A stretch of 64,000 nucleotides of DNA from Sandaracinobacteroides saxicola (GTDB lineage: Bacteria; Pseudomonadota; Alphaproteobacteria; Sphingomonadales; Sphingomonadaceae). This document shows, piece by piece, positions 54,327-61,764 of this stretch. A program made the translations under genes and the position numbers. The notes below the pieces were generated by a model. That model did not search any database, was not told where the DNA came from, and worked only from the letters and a program-made list of their open reading frames with translations. Within the stretch, counting starts at the first letter, position 1. Each line of letters begins with the position of its first letter. The stretch spans positions 1,364,001-1,428,000 of the forward strand of contig NZ_CP059851.1 of NCBI RefSeq assembly GCF_014117445.1, read 5' to 3'.

Positions 54327-55250
54327 TCATGCCGGCAGCCGCGCGCGGAACGCCCGGATGATCCCGGCGCAGCGTGCGGGATCCGCCCGGTGGGGAACAT
54401 GGCCGGCATCCGGCAGGATGGCGACCGACGCATCGTGGCACATGGCGGCGATGCGTTCGGGCATCGCCGGCACGAATACACGGTCCCGTGCGCCCCAGAT
54501 CAGTTGCACCGGCCGCTCGATGCGGGCTGGCAGCGTGGTGGTCCAGCGGCGCGACGGCGCCGTTTCGTCAGCCGGCGGACAATGGAAGGGCGAGGCGCGA
54601 TACCAGGCGAGCATGGCCTGCCAGACGCCGGGCCGGGTCCATGCCGTGCGGTAACTCTCCACGTCGGCGGGCGTCAGCTGCCCGGCGGCGATGTCCCTGC
54701 CCAGGAAGCGCGTCAACAGCGCCTCGACATGGGCCTCCTGCATCGGGGCATCGGCCGCGGCCGACTGCAGGAAGGCGATATACTGCGAGGCAGCGCGCTG
54801 GCCGGGATCGTCCCAGATCATCGTCTGCAGCAGGTTCGGCGGCGGCGCGTTGATCAGCACGAGGCCCGCCACCCGGTCAGGATGGGTCATCGCCACCCAG
54901 GCCGCGAGCACGCCGCCCCAGTCATGCCCGCACAGGATCGCCTGCCGCAGGTCCAGCGCGTCGAGTAGCCCGATGATGTCGCCGATCAGCGCGGCCGGGC
55001 GATAGGCATCGATCGCAAGCGGCCTTTCGGTCAGGTTGTAGCCGCGAAGGTCGGGCGCGATGACGCGATGGTCGGCCGAAAGCTGATCGATCAACGGTCG
55101 CCAGGCAGCGGCGTGATCGGGGAAGCCGTGGAGCAGGACAATCGGTGCGCCGCTGCCGGCCTGAATGACATGCATGGCCAGCCCGGCCGCATCGACCATG
55201 GATGCCGTGACCGGCGCCGGCAGGGGCGGGCTGGCGGCGAGCGCGGTCAT
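54327..55250 (-). CDS. Alpha/beta hydrolase, epoxide-hydrolase-like
   Basis: A 307-residue alpha/beta hydrolase. HGFPDHAAAW oxyanion motif, LCGHDWGGVLA with an Asp nucleophile, which is the pattern of epoxide hydrolases and haloalkane dehalogenases rather than serine esterases. WGARDRVF holds the second acidic residue and GHVPHRAD the catalytic His. The ATG at 55250 overlaps the VOC stop (ATGA). It probably acts on an epoxide, ester or C-C bond in the operon's unknown pathway. Confidence 0.87.
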   Translation of the reverse strand: MTALAASPPLPAPVTASMVDAAGLAMHVIQAGSGAPIVLLHGFPDHAAAWRPLIDQLSADHRVIAPDLRGYNLTERPLAIDAYRPAALIGDIIGLLDALDLRQAILCGHDWGGVLAAWVAMTHPDRVAGLVLINAPPPNLLQTMIWDDPGQRAASQYIAFLQSAAADAPMQEAHVEALLTRFLGRDIAAGQLTPADVESYRTAWTRPGVWQAMLAWYRASPFHCPPADETAPSRRWTTTLPARIERPVQLIWGARDRVFVPAMPERIAAMCHDASVAILPDAGHVPHRADPARCAGIIRAFRARLPA

Positions 55251-56218
55251 GGATGAATGCCGGCCGGGGTCCGCGTGCCTCTCGCCGTCTCGATCGCCAC
55301 CGCCTCCGCCGATGCCCGCATGGCGGCGACGGTTGGACCGGCCCTGCCGGAAACAGGTTCCAGCAGGGCGAACAGGTTGCCGTCGGGATCGCGCCCGAAC
55401 GCCATGATGGCGCCGCCCAGGCGTTGCGGCGGTCCGAACAGCGGGACGCCCGCCTGTGCCAGCCGGTCGCGATCGGCGGCAATGTCGGTGCTTTCGAAAC
55501 ACAGGTGGCTCCAGCCCGGCGTGCTGATGACGTGCGGTACCGTGGGCAGGGAGGCCGGATGCAGATATTGCCAGAACTCCAGCTCGGCATTGGCCAGGCG
55601 CATCCAGGCGCCATGGAAGCGTACGCCCTCGATCCCGGCGACGATGTCGAACTTGCGGTCCGGGCCGAAGCTGCCGCGCCGATGCACGGTGGCGCCTGTC
55701 AGCATCGCGTAGAATTCGGTCAACCGGTCGATGTCGGGAGTGACGACCGCACTGTGCGCGTACCAGGGGGTCGTGGCTGCCGGGGTCGCCCAGGGGACAC
55801 CCTCCAGCTCCAGCACATTGCCTTCGGGATCGCGGATGTAGGCGTAGCTGTTGCCGGTGCCCAGGCCTGACGGGCGCGCGTGGCTGCTCGCGCCCGCGGC
55901 CAGCATGGCGTCGAAAAAGGCGTCATCGATCACGGTCTGCAGGCAGATGTGGCGGATGCCCGATTGCGATACGCCGTGAACAATGGGAGGCTCCTGCGCG
56001 CTGCCGGGAAAGGCCATCAGCATCAGGCAGCCGAGCGTGCCGCGCAACAACGCCGCCTCGGCGGTCGCATCCGCCAATGCCAGCAGCTGGCGGTGCCCGA
56101 CGCTGTCGGTGATGGCGAAGCGGTCGCAAACCTCGAAGGCGCCGAAGGTCCGATAGAAGGCGATGGCGCGATCGAGGTCACGCACGGCAAGCCCGCTGTG
56201 GTGGATGCCCGCGATCAT
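55247..56218 (-). CDS. Two-domain VOC family protein, extradiol-dioxygenase-like
   Basis: A 323-residue protein with two VOC modules: residues 1-145 (IHHSGLAVRDLDRAIAFYRTFGAFEV ... RDPEGNVLELEGVPW) and 150-300 (YAHSAVVTPDIDRLTEFYAMLTGATV ... RDPDGNLFALLEPV). His and Glu at the usual metal positions are present in both. Such tandem modules occur in extradiol ring-cleavage dioxygenases, but isomerases share the fold. It lies between MFS and hydrolase genes in the operon; with an alpha/beta hydrolase next to it, a meta-cleavage-like sequence is possible. Confidence 0.85.
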   Translation of the reverse strand: MIAGIHHSGLAVRDLDRAIAFYRTFGAFEVCDRFAITDSVGHRQLLALADATAEAALLRGTLGCLMLMAFPGSAQEPPIVHGVSQSGIRHICLQTVIDDAFFDAMLAAGASSHARPSGLGTGNSYAYIRDPEGNVLELEGVPWATPAATTPWYAHSAVVTPDIDRLTEFYAMLTGATVHRRGSFGPDRKFDIVAGIEGVRFHGAWMRLANAELEFWQYLHPASLPTVPHVISTPGWSHLCFESTDIAADRDRLAQAGVPLFGPPQRLGGAIMAFGRDPDGNLFALLEPVSGRAGPTVAAMRASAEAVAIETARGTRTPAGIHP

Positions 56219-56219
56219 C

Positions 56220-57605
56220 TCATGGGCCCGCGGTCGCGTCGGCTGTCCGGGCGTCGATCTCGTCCCGAAGCTGGCGTTGCCTGTCGGCGGTCAGGGGATA
56301 GTTCCAAGCCATGGCGGCGGCGCAGAGCACCAGCACGGCCGGCACGAGGCTGTAGCTGACGGTCAGCACAAACAAGGGCTCCGGTTGCGTTTCGCCCGCC
56401 GATCTGTAGCTGGCCGCGCCGAGGATGAGGAGGGGCAGGCCGGCCCCCAGCGCATAGCCCATTTTCTGGACCATGGCGATGGCCGCGTAGAATATGCCCT
56501 GCTGCCGGTCCAGCGTCTGCGCCGTATCAATGTCAACCGTGTCGGCCACCATCGCGTGCGGCAGGAGCAGCACCGCGCCGTAGCAGGCGCCCTTCAGCAC
56601 GAACAGGGCGGTGAACAGCACCGTCTGCCCCTGGCCGACCAGGAACATGCAGGCGTTGGTCATCGCCACGATGACGAGCGCCAGCGTCAGCGCGCGATGT
56701 TTTTCCACCCGCCTTGCCAGCCATGTCCAGGCGGGAACCATCACCAGCGCGGCGGCGAAATAGAAGAAATAGACGATGCCGATGTTGGTGACCCCGACCA
56801 CGTCGCGCGCGAAGAAGACGGTGATCGTCTGGCGGAACACTTCGCCGGTGGTGGCCACCAGCAGAACGAGCGTGATGCGGACGAAGGGACGGTTGGAGGC
56901 CAGCGTGCGAAGCGTGGCGCGAAGGTCGAAGCGGGTGCGGCGGATGGGGGCCTCGGGTTCGGGCACGGTCAGGAACAGGATGGTCGCGGTCAGTGGCAGC
57001 ATGATGAGAACGAACAGGCTGATCGCGGCCATCACGTCGGCGCTCGTCGCCCCGGGGCGGGACTGGACATAGGCGGGAATCAGGGTGGAGGCGATCAGGC
57101 CGAGGATGCTGAAAAACTGCGAGATCGAGCTGATCCGGGTGCGCACATGATAGTCCGGCGACAGTTCGGCGGACCAGGCGGCGTAGGGAAGCAGGATCAT
57201 GGTGTAGCCGAGATAGACCGTCGACACCGCGGACACGAAATAGACGATGCCGACGCCCGGAAAGGGCCGGAACAGCAGGAAAACGCCGATCATCATGACG
57301 ATGGTGCCGAGCAGCAGCCAGATGCGGCGCCGGCCGATGGCAGGGCGCCAGCGGTCGGTGAGGATGCCGATGATGGGATCGGTGACGAAGTCCGAGAAGC
57401 GCGCGATGATCAACGCCACACCGATCAGTTGCAGTGCCAGGCCGAACTGGCCCGAATAGAGCGGTGCCAGGTAGATGGCGATCGGCAGCCCGATGGCGCC
57501 CAGCGGCAGCTGGATGGTGCCGAACGCGATCATCTGGGCGGTGGTGATGGTGCGGCCGTTCAACCCGCCATGCTCCTTAGAAGGGGAAGATGGAATGACC
57601 GCCAT
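56220..57605 (-). CDS. MFS transporter, GPH-like
   Basis: A 461-residue inner-membrane carrier with about 12 helices. ARFSDFVTDPIIGILTDRWRPAIGRRRIWLLLG matches the N-terminal GPH/MelB signature loop, and LPYAAWSAELSPDYHVRTRISS follows. The ATG at 57605 lies 28 bases inside the SDR gene upstream; an internal ATG (MIAFGTIQ) would be closer to the first helix. Likely imports the operon's substrate. Substrate may be a glycoside or an organic acid. Confidence 0.88.
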   Translation of the reverse strand: MAVIPSSPSKEHGGLNGRTITTAQMIAFGTIQLPLGAIGLPIAIYLAPLYSGQFGLALQLIGVALIIARFSDFVTDPIIGILTDRWRPAIGRRRIWLLLGTIVMMIGVFLLFRPFPGVGIVYFVSAVSTVYLGYTMILLPYAAWSAELSPDYHVRTRISSISQFFSILGLIASTLIPAYVQSRPGATSADVMAAISLFVLIMLPLTATILFLTVPEPEAPIRRTRFDLRATLRTLASNRPFVRITLVLLVATTGEVFRQTITVFFARDVVGVTNIGIVYFFYFAAALVMVPAWTWLARRVEKHRALTLALVIVAMTNACMFLVGQGQTVLFTALFVLKGACYGAVLLLPHAMVADTVDIDTAQTLDRQQGIFYAAIAMVQKMGYALGAGLPLLILGAASYRSAGETQPEPLFVLTVSYSLVPAVLVLCAAAMAWNYPLTADRQRQLRDEIDARTADATAGP

Positions 57606-58353
57606 CGAGCACGATGGATTGGCCGGTCATGAAATCGCTTGCCGGCGACGCGAGATAGACCGCTATCCCCTCCATGTCGCTCAATTTGCCGATCTCGCCC
57701 GACACGGCCCGGCGCCGGCAGGCATCCTGGAAGGCCTGCGGCGTCTTCAGCGACATCTCGGTCTCGATGAAGCCGGGGAGGATCGCATTGGCGCGGATGC
57801 CGGCCGGCCCCAATTCGACGGCCAATGCCCGGACCAGCCCGGATACAGCCGCCTTCGTCGTGCAATAGCCCGCCGCCATGGGCAGGCCGAGCGCGGCGGC
57901 GATCGAGGATGTGACGATCAGCTTGCCGCCGGCCGCGCGTGCCTGCCAGTGCCGCGTTGCCAGCCGGAACGTGTCGACGACGCTGGTGAGGTTGAGCGCG
58001 ATGACGCCGTTCCAGTCGGCGGCGCTGCTGCTGCCGAACGGGCCGCGGGCACCGGAGCCGCCGGCGTTGGCGAAGCAGCTGTGGATCGTGCCGAAATCGT
58101 CGATCGTCCGTTCGAACGCCGCGGCGCTCGATGCGGGGTCGGTCACGTCGGCGATATAGCTTCTGACCGTGGCGCCGGACGCGCCCAGCTCCGCGCATGC
58201 CGCTGCATTCTTGGCGTCGCTCCGCCCCCAGATCGCGATGCTGGCACCGCACCGGGACAGGCCTTTCGCCATTGCCAGGCCCAGGCCGCCGTTGCCGCCC
58301 GTGACCAGCGCGACATGGCCCTCCAGATCGAACAAGGCTTTTGTCACCGACAT
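57577..58353 (-). CDS. Short-chain dehydrogenase/reductase
   Basis: A 258-residue SDR: TGGNGGLGLA, FANAGGSGARGPFG, Ser in VTSSIAAAL, YCTTKAAV (Tyr-x3-Lys), C-terminus GQSIVLDGGHSIFPF. It is the second gene of the operon, 73 bases after the receptor. It shares the operon with a second SDR at 53536, suggesting two separate redox steps on one substrate. Confidence 0.9.
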   Translation of the reverse strand: MSVTKALFDLEGHVALVTGGNGGLGLAMAKGLSRCGASIAIWGRSDAKNAAACAELGASGATVRSYIADVTDPASSAAAFERTIDDFGTIHSCFANAGGSGARGPFGSSSAADWNGVIALNLTSVVDTFRLATRHWQARAAGGKLIVTSSIAAALGLPMAAGYCTTKAAVSGLVRALAVELGPAGIRANAILPGFIETEMSLKTPQAFQDACRRRAVSGEIGKLSDMEGIAVYLASPASDFMTGQSIVLDGGHSIFPF

Positions 58354-58426
58354 TCTCCGGCAGGTCCAGGGCGCGGAGGCGAAACCGGCTGGGACAGGGC
58401 CGCAGCCGCAACAACCGGCGATCGCA

Positions 58427-60799
58427 TCACCGAAAACCGACGTTCAGCGCCAGCCCGAAGGTTCGTGGATCGAGGAGGAAGGCGCTGCGGAAGCTGCCGA
58501 CGAGGTTCGAGTTTGTTTCCAGGAAGGTGATCGCATCGTCATTCAGCACATTCTTGACGAAGCCGGTGAGCGTCACCCCGCGCCGCGAGCTCGCGAGCTG
58601 GACCGACAGGTCCAGCTGCTGCCAGGTGCCGACGCGGTCGGCGCCGACGTTGAACTCACGCGAGAAAAAGCCCGATTGGGAATAGAAATCCACCCGTGGC
58701 CGCAGCGACCAGTCATTGCCGAGCTCGGCGGTATATTCGGCCGCCAGCTTCAGCGTGCGGCGCGGCGCGTTCGGCAGCTGATTGCCGCGCAGCTGGAAGA
58801 AGGCACCGCCCCGCGAGGGATCGGTCGAGAGGAAGTCGCTGCGGATTTCCGTGTCCAGCAGGCCAAGCGCCGCCTCGAACCGCAGCGTCGAAACCGGGGT
58901 CAGCACACCTTCGATCTCGGCGCCGCGCACCCGCGATTTCGGGATGTTCGTGTTCGCCACCGACGTGCCGACCAGGTTGCCCACGATGAGGTCGCCATAT
59001 TCATAGTTGAACAGGGCGATGTTGATCCGCCCCATTCCGCCCGGCAGGACGTTCTTGCTGCCAAGCTCATAGGCGTCGATCACTTCGCTGCCGAAGGTGG
59101 GGCTGGTGGTGTTGCCGGGGTTGAATCCGCCGGATTTGAAGCCGCGCGAGAAGGAAAGATAAAGGTTGGTGTCGTCGGTGAACGACAGCCGCGGGTTCCA
59201 GTTCAGGATCGCCCGCCCGGTGAGCTTTTCGAACGAGGCATCGCCGATGAAATAGGGGCCGAGCGCAAAAGTGCCCGACGCCGTTTCGATATGCTTGTCG
59301 TCATGGGTGAACCTGAGGCCGGCGGTCAGCTTGAGCGTTGGCGTGATGTTGATGTTCGCCTCGCCAAAGGCGGCATAGGATTTCACGCGACCCACACGGG
59401 TGTCGAACAGCGAGATCGCCCCCCGTGTGGTGTTGGCCGGCAGCCATGTTTCGACATTTCCGCCACCGCGGGCGTTGAGGTAGAAGGCGCCGACGATGAA
59501 ATTGAACGGGCCGGACAGGTTGGATGTCAGGCGCACTTCCTGGCTGAACTGCTTGGCAAAGCCGCCGCCGGTCTGTGCCGCGCGATAGTCGGTGGTGGTG
59601 ACCGCTTGCCCGGGTCCGATCAGGTAGGTGAGGACGCCGTTGCCCGCGCCATCATTGGGCACGACACGCGACCCGAAGGTGCCCGGATTGAAGGCGTTCG
59701 GCCGATAGCCCTGGTCGAAATCGCGGATGCTGCTGTTCTTGCCGTCCCGAAACCCCGTCACCGACGTGAGCGTGAAGTCGCCCAGCGTCTGGTTGATTTC
59801 CAGCGTGCCCAAGAAGTCGTGGGCCTTCTGGACCGGATCGATGTCGATCCGAACCTCGCGCAGGTCGGCCGGGTTCGCGGCATAGGTGCCCGGGCGGACA
59901 ACGCCAGGCAGGAAGATCGAATCGATGCCGAAGTTATTCTGGGGAAAGGCGGTCGAGACCGAATTGGGCGAACATCCGAACGCGGGATCGGGGGTGCACA
60001 GGGACTTCGCCGCATTCTGCCGGTTGGAATTCTCGTGGAAATAGCTGAGCGTCAGGTCGATCGTGGTATCGGACGAGGGCGCGAAGCGGGTGCTTGACCG
60101 CAGCGTGTACTGGTTGCGGCCATCGACATCCTTGCCGGTAAGCAGGTTGCGGGTGTAGCCGCGCCGGTTGATGTAGCTGGCCGCGAAGCGCTGTGACAGG
60201 CCGGGCGCGATCACGAAATTGATGGCGCCGTCCGCCCGGACGCCGCGCGGAAGGTCGCCCTGGACATTCACATATCCCTCGAAACTGTCGGTCGGCCGGC
60301 GGGTGACATAGGCGATCACCCCCCCGGTGGTGTTGCGTCCGAACAGGGTTCCCTGCGGTCCGCGCAGGACTTCGATTCGTTCCATGTCGAAGAAGTCACC
60401 GAAGGAGCTGCCCGACTGTAGGAACACGCTGTTGAAGATGACGCCGATGTTGGTGTCGCTGGTGCCGCCGAACGACTGGGAGCCGACGCCGCGGATGGTG
60501 ACGTTGCGATTGGCGGAGAAGGTCACGTTCGGAATGTTAAACTGCAGGTCCTTGCCATCCTCGATCCTGGCCGCTTCCAGCTGCGCCGCGCCCAGCGCAG
60601 TGATCGCGATCGGCACATCCTGCACATTTTCCTGGCGCTTGCGCGCGGTGACCACGATCTCGTCTCGCGAACCGAGGTCCTCGGCAGCGCTTGTGCCTGG
60701 CTGAGGCGCCGCTGCCTGGCCCCAAACGGGCGCCGCCAGCAGGGCAGCGCCAACGGCGAAGATGGATGCCCTGGTGGTGCGTGTAATCTGACTGGTCAT
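58427..60799 (-). CDS. TonB-dependent receptor
   Basis: A 790-residue outer-membrane receptor. Signal peptide (ASIFAVGAALLAAPVWGQAA), TonB box DEIVVTARKRQEN, plug motifs VPIAITAL, VTIRGVGSQSFGG, VIFNSVFLQ, MERIEVLRGPQGTLFGRNTTGGVI, barrel ending GLALNVGF. The ATG at 60799 has a GGGGAGG site. It leads the six-gene operon ending at 53536; the inverted repeat at 60833-60853 is 34 bases before its start. Confidence 0.95.
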   Translation of the reverse strand: MTSQITRTTRASIFAVGAALLAAPVWGQAAAPQPGTSAAEDLGSRDEIVVTARKRQENVQDVPIAITALGAAQLEAARIEDGKDLQFNIPNVTFSANRNVTIRGVGSQSFGGTSDTNIGVIFNSVFLQSGSSFGDFFDMERIEVLRGPQGTLFGRNTTGGVIAYVTRRPTDSFEGYVNVQGDLPRGVRADGAINFVIAPGLSQRFAASYINRRGYTRNLLTGKDVDGRNQYTLRSSTRFAPSSDTTIDLTLSYFHENSNRQNAAKSLCTPDPAFGCSPNSVSTAFPQNNFGIDSIFLPGVVRPGTYAANPADLREVRIDIDPVQKAHDFLGTLEINQTLGDFTLTSVTGFRDGKNSSIRDFDQGYRPNAFNPGTFGSRVVPNDGAGNGVLTYLIGPGQAVTTTDYRAAQTGGGFAKQFSQEVRLTSNLSGPFNFIVGAFYLNARGGGNVETWLPANTTRGAISLFDTRVGRVKSYAAFGEANINITPTLKLTAGLRFTHDDKHIETASGTFALGPYFIGDASFEKLTGRAILNWNPRLSFTDDTNLYLSFSRGFKSGGFNPGNTTSPTFGSEVIDAYELGSKNVLPGGMGRINIALFNYEYGDLIVGNLVGTSVANTNIPKSRVRGAEIEGVLTPVSTLRFEAALGLLDTEIRSDFLSTDPSRGGAFFQLRGNQLPNAPRRTLKLAAEYTAELGNDWSLRPRVDFYSQSGFFSREFNVGADRVGTWQQLDLSVQLASSRRGVTLTGFVKNVLNDDAITFLETNSNLVGSFRSAFLLDPRTFGLALNVGFR

Positions 60800-60832
60800 A
60801 GATCCTCCCCTATTGGTGACTTGGATATGAGT

Positions 60833-60853
60833 TAATTGACCAGAAGTCAATTA
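60833..60853. promoter_or_regulatory. 21-bp inverted repeat upstream of receptor operon
   Basis: TAATTGAC (60833-60840) and GTCAATTA (60846-60853) are perfect eight-base arms around CAGAA. It lies 34 bases before the receptor ATG, where an operator would block transcription. Arm length and spacing suit a TetR-type repressor, presumably the one encoded at 52780-53526. Confidence 0.6.
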
Positions 60854-60875
60854 GTCCATCTCTCTGACCGAGTCC

Positions 60876-60894
60876 GCAGGAAAAATTTTCCTGC
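60876..60894. promoter_or_regulatory. 19-bp perfect palindrome
   Basis: GCAGGAAAA and TTTTCCTGC pair around a single A. No T-run follows, so it is more likely a protein-binding site than a terminator. It is 77 bases upstream of the receptor start at 60799 and may add a second layer of control. Confidence 0.4.
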
Positions 60895-61131
60895 CCGGTC
60901 CTTCTGAAAGAGGCGTGGACGAAGAGTAGTCAATAAAAAACTCATCCTAAAATATTGTTATACCGCAATATAATATGATCCATGAGGTGGATTCTCGGCT
61001 AGTCCCATGTCCAGGAGGCTGCGTGGATACGGAACCGTGCGGGCGCGGCAGTTCGATGCACGGACAGCCGCGTCAGCGGCACGAAAATACAGGGAGATCG
61101 CTGGTGGCTGCTGGATCAATCAAAGGGCCGT

Positions 61132-61221
<90 letters not shown>

Positions 61222-61350
61222 GCGAAAATCGGGCCGGGTCGGGAGAGGCCGCATAGCGGCTGGGCAGAGATTTGCCAAGGTTGAAACTGGTGGCCGATGC
61301 GATGCCCTTTTTCTGCCGTGCGCTTTTCCTATATGGAGGAGATGGAAGGC

Positions 61351-61728
61351 ATGAACATGACCCCTGATTCGACCGGCGGCGACAGCGCCCCCATCCCTTT
61401 CAAGCTGGCTGAGGCCAAGTTCGGTATCGGCGACGTGGTGCGGCACCGCGTCTTCCCGTTCCGCGGTGTGATCTTCGATGTCGATGCGGAGTTCGCCAAC
61501 ACCGAGGAATGGTGGCAGGCGATCCCCGAGGAGGTGCGGCCGAGCAAGGACCAGCCCTTCTACCACCTGCTCGCGGAGAATGACGACAGCGCCTATGTCG
61601 CCTATGTCAGCCAGCAGAATCTGGTGCTGGATGACGAGGAGGAACCTGTGCGGCATCCGGCCGTGCACCAGCTGTTCGGGGAATTCCGTGACGGCCGCTA
61701 TATCCTGCGGCCGACCATCCGCAACTGA
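61351..61728 (+). CDS. hspQ: HspQ / YccV-like protein
   Basis: A 125-residue protein. AKFGIGDVVRHRVFPFRGVIFDVDAEFANTEEWW and DQPFYHLLAENDDSAYVAYVSQQNLV are the HspQ (hemimethylated-DNA-binding-like) domain; the tail is FRDGRYILRPTIRN. In enterobacteria HspQ is a heat-induced specificity factor for Lon. Several ATGs cluster at the start; 61351 has GGAGGAG nine bases upstream, and 61333, 61342 and 61357 are alternatives. A strong terminator follows. Confidence 0.88.
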   Translation: MNMTPDSTGGDSAPIPFKLAEAKFGIGDVVRHRVFPFRGVIFDVDAEFANTEEWWQAIPEEVRPSKDQPFYHLLAENDDSAYVAYVSQQNLVLDDEEEPVRHPAVHQLFGEFRDGRYILRPTIRN

Positions 61729-61740
61729 CGCGCGACAAAC

Positions 61741-61762
61741 GGGGGGCTTTCGCCCCCCTTTT
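61741..61762 (+). terminator. Intrinsic terminator after hspQ
   Basis: GGGGGGC (61741-61747) and GCCCCCC (61752-61758) pair around TTTC and are followed by TTTT. It lies in the 36-base gap between convergent hspQ and receptor genes, and would stop transcription of hspQ. Confidence 0.85.
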
Positions 61763-61764
61763 CA

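Larger units (their letters stand above)
60800..61131. other. Gene-free, partly AT-rich regulatory stretch
   Basis: About 330 bases with no convincing gene. It holds the TAATTGAC/GTCAATTA operator, a perfect 19-bp palindrome GCAGGAAAA-A-TTTTCCTGC (60876-60894), and an inverted repeat ATATTG (60952-60957)/CAATAT (60966-60971) in an AT-rich patch at about 60930-60980. The last 150 bases before the tRNA return to high GC and show nothing I can name. Confidence 0.6.
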
